64,000 nt of DNA from Methanolobus sediminis (GCF_031312595.1 NZ_CP133592.1:1302001-1366000), one strand, 5' to 3'. Positions 54,288-63,124 are shown, counted from the first letter of the stretch. Numbers and translations are program-made. Notes: a model not told the origin generated them from the letters alone.

Positions 54288-54609
54288 ATATAGGAACTAT
54301 CATCAAGTAAGAACTAATACTACATTTGAATGGTTATAGTTTATAAGTCTTCTTATATCACATGATAAATTATGAAAAATACACAATTCAGGCAAGTAAA
54401 GAAGGATCGAATTGAAAATCAAATAAAACGGAAAGGAAAATGAATCTTTCATGAAAAATCTCCTATATCTATGTTTTGGAGTGAAATATTAAAGTAACAA
54501 TAAAAACATGAGGATAAGACACTGACATATAAGAACGGAAGGAAAAGACTAGTAGATAAATATAAATACTATAACTCCTAATTAAAGATTAGATTCAACC
54601 AATCATTCT
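54288..54609 (+). promoter_or_regulatory. Intergenic region with pylT promoter
   Basis: AT-rich, no gene seen. AAATATAAATACTATA at 54558-54573 is the TATA element of pylT, putting transcription start a few bases before the tRNA. Its core matches those of mttB and the MtmB-like gene. Confidence 0.55.
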
Positions 54610-54681
54610 GGAAATCAGATCAGGTTGATCGAATGGACTCTAAATCCGTTCAGTCGGGTTAAATTCCCGAGGTTTCCGCCA
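54610..54681 (+). tRNA. pylT: tRNA-Pyl (anticodon CTA)
   Basis: A 72-nt tRNA including an encoded CCA. Features seen: 7-bp acceptor stem GGAAATC/GGTTTCC with one G-U pair, one base before a minimal D arm (GATC-AGGTT-GATC), a long anticodon stem around CTCTAAA, a short variable loop, and T arm TCGGG-TTAAATT-CCCGA. The small D loop and one-base connector are hallmarks of tRNA-Pyl, and the sequence is very close to M. barkeri PylT. It reads UAG in mtmB, mtbB and mttB. No pylS, pylB, pylC or pylD gene follows; the next gene is convergent. Confidence 0.95.
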
Positions 54682-54768
54682 TATGTGTCTCATTGTGTGA
54701 TCAAAGTCACATAATGACAAAATCTTTTTTCTTTTGTTTTACCCACCTGAGCTAGCAGCTTGTTTTTA

Positions 54769-56070
54769 TCATTTTAGCTGGAAAAATGTCCTGAAAATCT
54801 CTATGGAATCAAGGAAATCCTGTTTACCCATAAGTTCCCTGGTTGAATGCATCGCAAGCATCGGAACACCCACATCTACAACATGAACTGGCAGATATTT
54901 ACTGAGAATCGGACCAAGAGTTGTTCCTCCTCTCTGATCGGAGTGATTCACAAATTTCTGATACTTCACACCGGCTTTATCACACAATTGCTGGAAAGCT
55001 GCAATTGTCTCAACTTCCGAGGCATAAGAACGGCTTCCACTGATCTTAATTGTTATACCCTTGTTCATTACTGGCTTGTTGGTTATATCGGTCTTTTCGC
55101 CGTAATTAGGATGCAAGCCATGTGCACCATCAGCTGAAATAACAAAATAATCCTTTATCCGGCATTCAGATCGTTGTTCCATTCCTTCAATTGCAACACG
55201 TATCTTTTCCAGAATGGTGCTCAAAAGTACAGAATCTGCACCCTGTTTTGTCATGGAACCAACCTCTTCATTGTCCATGAATGCTGCTATATTTATTCCG
55301 CCATTGTTTTCTGAGGTTACAAGAGCTTCCAGTGCAGCATAGACCATGGACAGGTCATCAATTCTTGGACAGGATATGAATTCTCCTTTTGCTCCGACAA
55401 GCATTCCTTCCTCACAACAATAAACGTTCAGGTCCATGTCAAGAATATCTTCACTATTGACTCTTGCTTCCTTTGCAACAAGGTCAAGCAGATAATTATC
55501 TTTTACTTCATCTTCGATCAACCGGGTCAAAAGCGGCTGCATTTCCTTTTGTACCTTGATCTCGGTACCTTGATTAGCTCCCGGATTCATATGAATGGCA
55601 AGGTTTGGCAGAGTAAGTATTGGTCTCTGAAAATCAAGATGAATTACTTTTGGTTTGAGAACTTCATCTGACTTTACAGCAATCCTGCCGGCAATTGATA
55701 AAGGACGGTCAAACCATGTATTAAAAATTGGCCCGCCATAGCGTTCCACATTAAGTGTCAGCATTCCTTCGCTATTCACTTCCGGATTCGGTTTTATTCT
55801 GAACGCTGGGTTATCTGTGTGAGCAGCAACGATCCTCATACCTTTTGTTAGAGACTCACTGTTTCCAGTATTAAAAGCAATAATCATAGAAGGATAAGGT
55901 GACAGCCAGTATTTTCCTGATGCTGAAAGAGTCCATTGCTCATTCATATCCAGTTTTGAAAAGCCTTCAGCTTCCAGACGTTCTATTATAGTATCCACCG
56001 TCTGGACAGGTGTTGTTGCTTTTTTCATAAAGCCGAAAAAATCACTGATATAATCCCTTGAATTTTCCAT
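54769..56070 (-). CDS. M18 family aminopeptidase
   Basis: A 433-residue zinc metallo-aminopeptidase of the aspartyl aminopeptidase family (Lap4/DAP-like). It removes N-terminal residues, often Asp or Glu, from peptides. Motifs: MRIVAAHTDNPAFRIK (first metal His and Asp), DNEEVGSMTKQGADS (catalytic Glu and metal ligands) and the final LAMHSTRELMG (His). Start at ATG 56070 (MENSRDYIS) with GTGAT upstream. It converges with pylT. Confidence 0.9.
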   Translation of the reverse strand: MENSRDYISDFFGFMKKATTPVQTVDTIIERLEAEGFSKLDMNEQWTLSASGKYWLSPYPSMIIAFNTGNSESLTKGMRIVAAHTDNPAFRIKPNPEVNSEGMLTLNVERYGGPIFNTWFDRPLSIAGRIAVKSDEVLKPKVIHLDFQRPILTLPNLAIHMNPGANQGTEIKVQKEMQPLLTRLIEDEVKDNYLLDLVAKEARVNSEDILDMDLNVYCCEEGMLVGAKGEFISCPRIDDLSMVYAALEALVTSENNGGINIAAFMDNEEVGSMTKQGADSVLLSTILEKIRVAIEGMEQRSECRIKDYFVISADGAHGLHPNYGEKTDITNKPVMNKGITIKISGSRSYASEVETIAAFQQLCDKAGVKYQKFVNHSDQRGGTTLGPILSKYLPVHVVDVGVPMLAMHSTRELMGKQDFLDSIEIFRTFFQLK

Positions 56071-56205
56071 AATTATCACTTATGACAGAATCTTTTCTTT
56101 CATCTTGTCACTATTAGTAGATAATATATTAGTAAAAACCGGATAATTAGATTCATACATAGATAATCAGTATGCTATTATCAGACTTGTAAAAAAGGAA
56201 AAGGT

Positions 56206-56253
56206 TCTCCGGGAGAAGGAGGGATAATTCAACAGAAGGATTCGGCCCGGAGA
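56206..56253 (-). promoter_or_regulatory. Structured 3' element downstream of mtbA2
   Basis: TCTCCGGG (56206-56213) pairs with CCCGGAGA (56246-56253) around a 32-nt loop, about 30-70 nt after the mtbA2 stop. On the minus strand it ends with CCTCCTTCTCCCGGA, matching 14 of 15 bases of the element after mtbA1. Confidence 0.5.
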
Positions 56254-56278
56254 TACAACGTTAAAATGCTTTGGTTTT

Positions 56279-57298
56279 TCAATATTTGTGACTCTTTGCC
56301 ACCTCTATCATTGCCTGGAGATTGACTGTTGGAGTCTTGCTTACAGTACCGCATCCCGGTGCAAGCAGACCAATTCCTGCATCAATGACCTTCTGTGACT
56401 GTTCCCTGATAGTTTCAGGTGTCTGGTTCCAGAGCATGTTAACAGGATCAAGGTTTCCGACAATTACAGCTTTTTCTACATTTGCAACCGCTGCAGCTGC
56501 ATCAACATTCTGGTCAACACTAATAGCGTCTACGCCACTGGATTCCATGAGTGCAAGACCCTGGGTAGTGTCACCACATATGTGCAGTACTACAGGTACA
56601 TTGACTTCGTGCATTGCATCAATGATCTTCTTGTGGAAAGGAACTACGAACTTTTCGTAGAATTCAGCACCTATGAGCTGGTAGCTGGCTGTTGGGTCGA
56701 TGATGACCATTGTGTCAGCACCGTTCTCAACCATTTTCTGAGCGTAAGCAACACAGAAATCGGTTGTGAATTCCATGAGTGCGAGTCCGAAAGCTTCGTC
56801 TGTGAAGATTGCCATGAACCATTCGTCACCGTTGATGTGCTGTGCGAGTGAGAAAGGACCGATCATGCTTCCCATGATTGGAAGTTCATCAGCATATTTG
56901 TCTGCAAGTATTTTGATAGCGTCACAGACAACACCGATTCTTCCATGGTCAAGATCATAGCCTTTGAGTTTCTCGATGTCTTCTACTGTTTTTACTACAT
57001 GGCCAACTACGGATGGCTGCTGCTCCATTGTTCCATCCTTGATCTCACAGCCGAAGAATTCGGCTTCCGCAGTTATGTCAAAAGGCACACGGACCGCCTC
57101 AAAACCTACTACGGTGTGACCTGCTTCGGCAAGTGTTGCCATCTTTTCTGCATCGCTGTTAGCCTCTGGCCAGAAAGCACCACAGGCTTCCATCTGCTCA
57201 ACTGTGCCTGTCTGGGTAACACAAACAGCAGGCATCCTGTCAACAGACTGACCGGTGAGTGCACGGGATAATCTCTCTTTTGGGGTATATTCGGACAT
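56279..57298 (-). CDS. mtbA: Methylcobamide:CoM methyltransferase MtbA, copy 2
   Basis: A 339-residue second copy of MtbA, about 97% identical to copy 1; zinc ligands His239, Cys241 (HICGD) and Cys316 (PGCG) are kept. It is the third gene of the mtmC2-mtmB2-mtbA2 unit, giving a complete path from monomethylamine to methyl-CoM. An 88-nt gap with a strong hairpin separates it from mtmB2, and may lower its expression relative to the first two genes. Confidence 0.95.
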   Translation of the reverse strand: MSEYTPKERLSRALTGQSVDRMPAVCVTQTGTVEQMEACGAFWPEANSDAEKMATLAEAGHTVVGFEAVRVPFDITAEAEFFGCEIKDGTMEQQPSVVGHVVKTVEDIEKLKGYDLDHGRIGVVCDAIKILADKYADELPIMGSMIGPFSLAQHINGDEWFMAIFTDEAFGLALMEFTTDFCVAYAQKMVENGADTMVIIDPTASYQLIGAEFYEKFVVPFHKKIIDAMHEVNVPVVLHICGDTTQGLALMESSGVDAISVDQNVDAAAAVANVEKAVIVGNLDPVNMLWNQTPETIREQSQKVIDAGIGLLAPGCGTVSKTPTVNLQAMIEVAKSHKY

Positions 57299-57319
57299 GA
57301 TTTAGCTCCTGAAGAAGAG

Positions 57320-57345
57320 ATGGCTGGCAAACGGTTACCAGCCAT
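57320..57345 (-). terminator. Hairpin between mtmB2 and mtbA2
   Basis: ATGGCTGG (57320-57327) pairs with CCAGCCAT (57338-57345) around a 10-nt loop. There is no long T run after it, so partial termination or an mRNA-processing signal is as likely as a true end. Confidence 0.5.
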
Positions 57346-57386
57346 CAAAGGGGTTGGAGGGCGTTTTTCTGTCTTATCGATTCATC

Positions 57387-58763
57387 TTAAAATGAAAGTC
57401 CGAACTCTTCGAGCTTCCTGCGTGCATCATCGTAGACCTTCATGTACTCGTCAGTTGGTGTGACGGTAGCAATATCGTAACATTCCTGGAAGGTCTTACC
57501 CTGTGGTGCATTTGCATAGTTGCCCTCGTAGGAGCTTACAAGGAGGTCGAGGACCTTGTTTACATCCTCAATAGCCATTCCTGCTGTTGCTCTTGCAACT
57601 TCTCCCATCATCCTTGCTTCCATACCGGTTGTCTTGTCCTGGACGACACCCTTTGCAGATGCTACACCGGAGAGGATCTCACGGCCGGATGCTGTATCAG
57701 TGATAGACTGAGCGGATGCTTCAAGCAGACACATCTCGGTACATGGACCTGCACATGGGTAGTACTGGTTACCGGAAAGCATGTCTGTGAATTCTGAGAT
57801 TGTAGCACATGCCCATCCGGCGATCATGAGGGTCTCACGGGTGTTGGTTGATCCCCAGCGGATGTGGACCGGACCGTCAAGGTGCCAGCTTGCATTGCTC
57901 ATTACAAAAGCGTTGATGTGGGTTGCGATGTTGACTATTGTGGTTTCCTCTACGCCGCCGGCGTAGCCACCAAAGATAGGCATCTGTTCATCCATGATGA
58001 TGTCACTGTTACCCTGATAGTGTGCCATTACACTGATAGCATCAAGGTCGATCTTAAGCTCGTTGAGCTGAGATACTTCGTGACTGTCACTGCAAACCAT
58101 GCCACCGGCACAGTCAGCAGAGATATTTCCCTGAGCGGACAGGGAAGTCTCTGGTCCCTATATGCCCATGCCTGGCCTTCCGGCCATTGCTGCTGCTGTC
58201 TTGATGAGCCTGGTTTCGGTCTTTGCTGCAAGGACCTCGTAAGGACTCTTTGGGATAGGTGGCTTGCCACGGACTGTCATCATGACACCGTTAACAATTG
58301 TGTCTACTTCTTTCTCAAGAGCGTAGCTCATGTGGACTGGCATGAATACGTCTTCGGAGATAGGGGAACCTGTTGGACCACCCTGAACTATTGGCTTTCT
58401 CTTGTCACCAACACTTCTCTTGTGTACCCTTACAGCTTCTCTGCCGGTACCGAGTGTGAATTCCTTCTGGACGTTGTTGATAGCGTCCCAGATCTCGTCC
58501 TCTGTGTATTTTACAACACGGCTTGTGTCTGTACAGAAGATACCACAGTCAAGGAGCATCTCAAAACCTGCCTTGAAGAGGTTCTCCATCATGTCCTTGT
58601 CAGTTGGTACGAACTCGCCCTTGAAGTCAAGGTTGTATTTCTGCTTGAGTTCCATTGCCTTCATTGGGATTGTCATAAGGTCCCAGTCATCCTGGGTTGT
58701 CTTCTCTCCCTTCTTTGCTCTCTCATAGAACTCAAAACAATCAAGTGATCTTGCGAATGTCAT
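57387..58763 (-). CDS. mtmB: Monomethylamine:corrinoid methyltransferase MtmB, copy 2 (pyrrolysine-containing)
   Basis: A 458-codon frame with TAG at 58158-58160, codon 202 (GRPGMGI-Pyl-GPETSL), so functional with pyrrolysine. It differs from copy 1 by about 14 residues in all (for example CGIFC for CGIYC and TLGTGREAVRVH for TIGTGRDAVRVQ). The leader of 15 nt to mtmC2 is the same as in copy 1. Signal after UAG: hairpin TTCCCTG/CAGGGAA at 58127-58146. Confidence 0.97.
58127..58146 (-). promoter_or_regulatory. PYLIS-like hairpin 3' of the mtmB2 amber codon
   Basis: Same stem and loop as in mtmB1: TTCCCTG-AGCGGA-CAGGGAA, 11 nt after the UAG. Confidence 0.6.
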
Positions 58764-58778
58764 ATTATTTCACCTCAA

Positions 58779-59432
58779 TTACTGCATAAGCTTAAGTGCT
58801 ACACGAGCAGCGTCTGCTGCATTCTCTGCGGTTGCGTCTGCTCCGATCTCTGCGATCCATGCGTCAGATACTGGTGCTCCACCGAACATGATCTTAACTG
58901 AATCTCTAAGACCTTCTTCTACGAGCATGGATACTGTGTCCTTCTGACCGAGCATTGAGGTTGTCATGAGTGCTGAACCGACAAGCAGGAGTTTCTTGCC
59001 CTTGTTCTTTGCAACTTCTTCTGCAACCTTTTCGTTTGGTACGTCTACGCCCATGTCAACGATCTTGAAACCGTTTGCTTCAAGCATGGTTGTTACGAGG
59101 CGGTGACCGATATCGTGAATGTCTCCTTCCTGAACGTAGGTGATTGCAAGACCTACACCGTCAGTGTTTCCCTTCTCCTCTTCAAGAACTGGTAAGAGAA
59201 TTTCCATTGCTGCATTCATTGCCTTTGCAGACATCATGATCTGTGGGAGGTAGATCTCTGCTGCTTCGAATTTGTCTCCGACGATCTTCATTCCTGGTGA
59301 AAGACCATCGTTTATGATTGTAACTGCAGTAAGTCCTGCATCAAGTGCTGCCTTTGTAGCTTCGGCACAACCGTTGATGTTCTGAGTCACGATTGTGTCT
59401 CTGAGTGTGTCTAACATTTCCTGATTTGACAT
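58779..59432 (-). CDS. mtmC: Monomethylamine corrinoid protein MtmC, copy 2
   Basis: A 217-residue corrinoid protein with the same motifs as copy 1 (GDIHDIGHRL, GSALMTTS, GGAPVSDAW). Start at ATG 59432 with GGAGG 6 nt upstream; the longer frame from 59492 reads through the leader hairpins and is not used. The C-terminal half is almost identical to copy 1 while the N-terminal half differs at many positions, a pattern expected from gene conversion. Confidence 0.95.
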   Translation of the reverse strand: MSNQEMLDTLRDTIVTQNINGCAEATKAALDAGLTAVTIINDGLSPGMKIVGDKFEAAEIYLPQIMMSAKAMNAAMEILLPVLEEEKGNTDGVGLAITYVQEGDIHDIGHRLVTTMLEANGFKIVDMGVDVPNEKVAEEVAKNKGKKLLLVGSALMTTSMLGQKDTVSMLVEEGLRDSVKIMFGGAPVSDAWIAEIGADATAENAADAARVALKLMQ

Positions 59433-59446
59433 GTTTAGCCTCCGTT

Positions 59447-59492
59447 TTGTCCCAGTCATACGTTTTTCAAGGTTTGAGCCTTGAAGGGACAA
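59447..59492 (-). promoter_or_regulatory. Nested-stem 5' leader of mtmC2
   Basis: In the minus-strand mRNA: TTGTCCC (59492-59486), then hairpin TTCAAGG-CTCAAA-CCTTGAA (59485-59466), a 12-nt spacer, then GGGACAA (59453-59447) closing the outer stem, and the GGAGG site right after. The TATA box (about 59510-59520) puts the 5' end of the message at or just before the outer stem. A regulatory fold near the ribosome-binding site is plausible. Confidence 0.45.
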
Positions 59493-59593
59493 TTCTCAAT
59501 AGTCAAAGACATTATATATCATAAACTCAGCAAAATGCATCCGCTTTGACTGAATATGTGTTTACAAAGAAAATATTGCGCTATCGTTTGATG

Positions 59594-59639
59594 ATTACAA
59601 CGCCGTTGTAATGATACTATGTTAATGCAACGTTTGCAT
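59594..59639. promoter_or_regulatory. Two palindromes between mtmC2 and the sensor kinase
   Basis: ATTACAACG-C-CGTTGTAAT (59594-59612) is a perfect 19-nt inverted repeat. ATGCAA-CGT-TTGCAT (59625-59639) lies 12 nt further on. They sit upstream of both divergent promoters, next to the kinase TATA (GTATTTAAAG at about 59643). The core AACG-N-CGTT also occurs upstream of hyuA1. Confidence 0.55.
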
Positions 59640-59683
59640 GCGAGTATTTAAAGTTCAAAGAATTGCAAGTAAGACTCGTTCAT

Positions 59684-61726
59684 ATGATATGGAAAAATAT
59701 GTCCCTTAAATTCAAACTTATATTGTACATTGTGGTCGGAACCATGATAGTGCTGGCAGCCAGCACCGCCATGACAATTTCCACAGTAACAAGCCAGGAA
59801 GAGAAACTTGCCTATGAGCAGGCTGTCCAGATAGCAGGAAAATACGCCAACGACTTCAATGGTGACATGGAAGAGTACCAGGCAATAGCAGAAACAATTG
59901 CAGCCTCTGTCGGAAGCTTTGACTCATTAAGCAGGGATGAAGCAAATGCAATGCTCAAGGAAACTCTGATGACTCATCCCCAGCTTGTCGGAGTTTATGT
60001 AGGTTATGAACCAAATGCGTTTGATGGGCAGGACAGTCTTTATGTTAATACAACCGGCCATGATGAAACCGGGCGCTTCATTCCATACTGGAACACAATG
60101 GAAGGAACTGTCAAGCTCTACCCACTTATCAATTATGAAGACCTGAGTTACTATCAGGGACCAAAGAAAACGAAGAAAAACGTAATTACTGAGCCTTATT
60201 TTTATGAGAAGCTCTTTATTGTCAGTTATGTTTCCCCCATATTGAAGAACGATGAGTTTGTCGGAATTGCAGGTGTGGACGTATCCCTCAATTACCTTGA
60301 CGAAGAGATCAGTAGCGTAAAGGCATTTGATACCGGATATGCTTTTGTGGTCGATAAGGAAGGAGTACTTGTCACATATCCTTACAACAAGGACTGGATA
60401 GGTAAAAAGACACTTTATGACCTTGGAATAGATGATTACTCACTGATAGCTGATGACATCTACAACGGAAGAAGTGGCCACCTGGAAACAGTGGACTCCA
60501 ATACCGGAGAAGATGTCGTGATGTTCTACGAACCTGTCCAGGCAGGTGGTTTCTCATTCATACTTGTGGTTCCAAGGGATGAGATATTCGCAGGTGTGCA
60601 GAACCTCACCCACAAACTGATGCTCATATCGCTGGTAGCTATTGTTTTCATGGGAGTTTTCTCTTACCTGATAGCACTCTCATTTACAAATACCATTGAA
60701 GAGATCGTCTACGATTTCAAGAAGATATCAAAGGACGCTGTAATGGGCAGACTTTATTCCAGAGCAAAGACGGATGTTGAAGAGGACTTCAAGGAGATAC
60801 CCATAGGTCTGAATGAAATCCTTGATGCAGTTATCAACCCAATACATGACACGATCTCCCTCACAAAAGCACTTTCAGAGGGTAAACTTTCCGAACGTTC
60901 AAAACTGGAAGCTAAGGGTGAGTTCGAGCAGCTATCCAATACACTGGACAACTTTGCAGAATCCCTGGATACAATGATAAAGGATTCCAACAGGGTACTT
61001 ACAGCCTTTCAGCACAATGATTTCTCACAGAAAATAGAGGTTCACGGTGAAGGTGACTTTGGCATACTGACAGAAGGAATCGAGGAAACCAGGATAACTC
61101 TTGCCCAGATAATGGAAGAGCGCAAGAAACTGGAAGAGGTGCGTAAAAAAGAGATTCACCACCGTATCAAGAACAACCTCCAGGTAATCTCAAGTCTTCT
61201 TGACCTTGAATCTGAGAAGTTCAACGATGATAGTGTAATTGAAGCTTTCAGGGAAAGCCAGAATCGTGTCATTTCAATGGCTCTTGTCCATGAAGAACTA
61301 TACAAGTCACAGGATATGGAAAGTATCGACTTCTCGGACTACCTGATGAAACTTGTGAACGAGCTTTCATACTCATATATGATAGAAAAAGAGAACATCA
61401 AGGTCAAACTGGATCTTGATATTGTTTTCATCGATATGGAAACTGCAATTCCGCTGGGAATGATAGTGAACGAGCTTGTTTCCAATTCACTGAAACACGC
61501 GTTTGTTCCGGGAGAAGAGGGAGAGATTGTAGTTGATCTTGACCTCACAGATGGTAAACTCACACTGACTGTTGGTGATAACGGCACAGGATTCCCTGAA
61601 GATATAGACTTCACACAGACAGATTCCCTTGGATTGCAGCTTGTAACGACCCTGACAAAACAGATAAACGGTACCATAGAACTTGACAGAAGTGAGGGTA
61701 CCAGATTCAGGATCAAACTGAAATAA
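59684..61726 (+). CDS. Membrane sensor histidine kinase (dCache, HisKA_2)
   Basis: A 680-residue membrane sensor. A first membrane helix (about 9-30), an extracytoplasmic dCache region (about 40-300, YVGYEPNAFDGQDSLYVN and VAGVDVSLNY-like segments), a second helix (about 312-335), a linker, then a HisKA_2 phospho-acceptor helix KEIHHRIKNNLQVISSLL at about residue 490 and HATPase motifs NSLKHAF, VGDNGTGFP and SLGLQLV. Start at ATG 59684 preceded by a TATA box, with little leader; 59699 is an alternative. It is divergent from mtmC2 and followed by a response regulator, so a two-component system tuned to an external ligand is likely. Confidence 0.85.
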   Translation: MIWKNMSLKFKLILYIVVGTMIVLAASTAMTISTVTSQEEKLAYEQAVQIAGKYANDFNGDMEEYQAIAETIAASVGSFDSLSRDEANAMLKETLMTHPQLVGVYVGYEPNAFDGQDSLYVNTTGHDETGRFIPYWNTMEGTVKLYPLINYEDLSYYQGPKKTKKNVITEPYFYEKLFIVSYVSPILKNDEFVGIAGVDVSLNYLDEEISSVKAFDTGYAFVVDKEGVLVTYPYNKDWIGKKTLYDLGIDDYSLIADDIYNGRSGHLETVDSNTGEDVVMFYEPVQAGGFSFILVVPRDEIFAGVQNLTHKLMLISLVAIVFMGVFSYLIALSFTNTIEEIVYDFKKISKDAVMGRLYSRAKTDVEEDFKEIPIGLNEILDAVINPIHDTISLTKALSEGKLSERSKLEAKGEFEQLSNTLDNFAESLDTMIKDSNRVLTAFQHNDFSQKIEVHGEGDFGILTEGIEETRITLAQIMEERKKLEEVRKKEIHHRIKNNLQVISSLLDLESEKFNDDSVIEAFRESQNRVISMALVHEELYKSQDMESIDFSDYLMKLVNELSYSYMIEKENIKVKLDLDIVFIDMETAIPLGMIVNELVSNSLKHAFVPGEEGEIVVDLDLTDGKLTLTVGDNGTGFPEDIDFTQTDSLGLQLVTTLTKQINGTIELDRSEGTRFRIKLK

Positions 61727-61819
61727 TTATGAATTAAGCAACTAGCTCAGAAACAGATTACAAATTAACTGAATAATTAAAAACAAATGAGATAAAAAGC
61801 ATCATAAAAAGGTGATAGG

Positions 61820-62227
61820 ATGGAAGATGCAAAGGATGTAAAGATTTTAGTAGTGGAAGATGAGAGCATTATTGCCCTGAATATTAAGAAGAAACTGAAG
61901 AGTTTCGGATATACGGTACCGGCTATGGCAACCACAGGAGAGGAAGCTATAAAGATGGCAGAGATAACTTTCCCTGACCTGATACTCATGGATGTCAGGC
62001 TCAAAGGTGATATGGATGGAATACAGACTGCTGAGGAGATACGCAAGAAATTTGATATTCCTATCATATTCCTGACAGCATATTCTGATGATAAGGTGCT
62101 GGAAAGGGCAAAGAAAACAGAACCATACGGCTATATCGTCAAGCCGTTCAAGGCAAATGATCTGAAAAGCAATATCGAGATAGCCCTTTACAGGTTTGGG
62201 ATGGGCCGGAAGGAAAACGTGGAATAG
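61820..62227 (+). CDS. CheY-like response regulator
   Basis: A 135-residue single receiver domain with no output domain. Acidic pair in VVEDES, phosphorylation site Asp58 in LILMDVRL, Thr86 in FLTAYS and Lys108 in IVKPF are all present. It lies 93 nt after the kinase with GGTGATAGG before the ATG, so it is probably the phosphate acceptor of that kinase. Without an output domain it must act through a partner, for instance the next protein. The stop is TAG. Confidence 0.9.
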   Translation: MEDAKDVKILVVEDESIIALNIKKKLKSFGYTVPAMATTGEEAIKMAEITFPDLILMDVRLKGDMDGIQTAEEIRKKFDIPIIFLTAYSDDKVLERAKKTEPYGYIVKPFKANDLKSNIEIALYRFGMGRKENVE

Positions 62228-62281
62228 TTTAACTGGAATGACAGCTAAATTACCAATTCAAGAAACGGACGGTAGGTTCTA

Positions 62282-63067
62282 ATGAAAAGTTCCCTTGTCG
62301 ATGTTATCCTCAATTCTGAAAAACGCAAGAACGTTCTTTTGCTCCTCATTGAAGGACAGAAGAGCCGTGAGGAGATCAAAACAAGTCTGAATGTGACTTC
62401 CACTGCACTTATTCCGCAGATCAAGATACTCAAAGAACACGGGCTTGTTATACAGAACGGAGACTACTATATATTGACAAATATGGGAGAAGTTCTTGTA
62501 GAGAACATGCTGCCACTTCTGAATGTTGTAGAGGTCTTTGAGGAAAACAGTGATTACTGGCAGAACCGCAATCTTAACGGAATACCCAAGCCACTGCTGA
62601 AGAGATTCGGCGAACTTGGTAACTGCTTAATTATAGAACCTGACCTGAATTACCTGTTCGAATTCCCAAAAGAGTTCACTGAGAACATAGCAAAATCAGA
62701 ATATATCATGGCTTTCAATGCCTACTTCCATCCAGAATATCCTGCTATGTACTCTAAACTTGCTGAGAAGGGAATCGATATCTCACTTATTTTCACAGAT
62801 TCTGTCTATGAGAGAATGCAACAGGATTTTGCAGAGGAGATATCAAAGTTCAATAGTTTTGAAACCACAGAACTGAGGGTTTCCAACGAAAAGTCCGGAC
62901 TTGCAACCTTAGTAAGTACAGACCGTTTCCTGTTCCTTTGTTTCTTCAACGAACAGGGACAATACGACCACACCATACTCATGAGCTTTGACAGCAATGC
63001 ACTTGAGTGGAGTAGGGAACTATTCGATTACTACAAAGATAAGTCAAAAGTAGTTGATAAAAACTGA
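62282..63067 (+). CDS. Msr-family transcription regulator (wHTH plus DUF1724)
   Basis: A 261-residue protein with an N-terminal winged helix-turn-helix (about residues 10-85, SREEIKTSLNVTSTALIPQIKILKEHGLV) and a C-terminal DUF1724 domain ending MSFDSNALEWSRELFDYYK. This is the architecture of the methyltransferase-specific Msr regulators of Methanosarcina acetivorans. Gene order next to a sensor kinase, response regulator and the mtmC2 operon points to control of methylamine genes. The operator may be one of the palindromes upstream. Confidence 0.85.
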   Translation: MKSSLVDVILNSEKRKNVLLLLIEGQKSREEIKTSLNVTSTALIPQIKILKEHGLVIQNGDYYILTNMGEVLVENMLPLLNVVEVFEENSDYWQNRNLNGIPKPLLKRFGELGNCLIIEPDLNYLFEFPKEFTENIAKSEYIMAFNAYFHPEYPAMYSKLAEKGIDISLIFTDSVYERMQQDFAEEISKFNSFETTELRVSNEKSGLATLVSTDRFLFLCFFNEQGQYDHTILMSFDSNALEWSRELFDYYKDKSKVVDKN

Positions 63068-63124
63068 TTCTATTCTAGAATTCTGTCTTTTGATGACTTA
63101 TAGCTGTTTAAAAAAGAAAAAGTG

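Noticed and set aside
57864-58748. 294-aa plus-strand frame opposite mtmB2
   Set aside because: Antisense shadow; the same Cys/Val-rich frame appears opposite mtmB1, which reflects the duplicated gene and not a second product.
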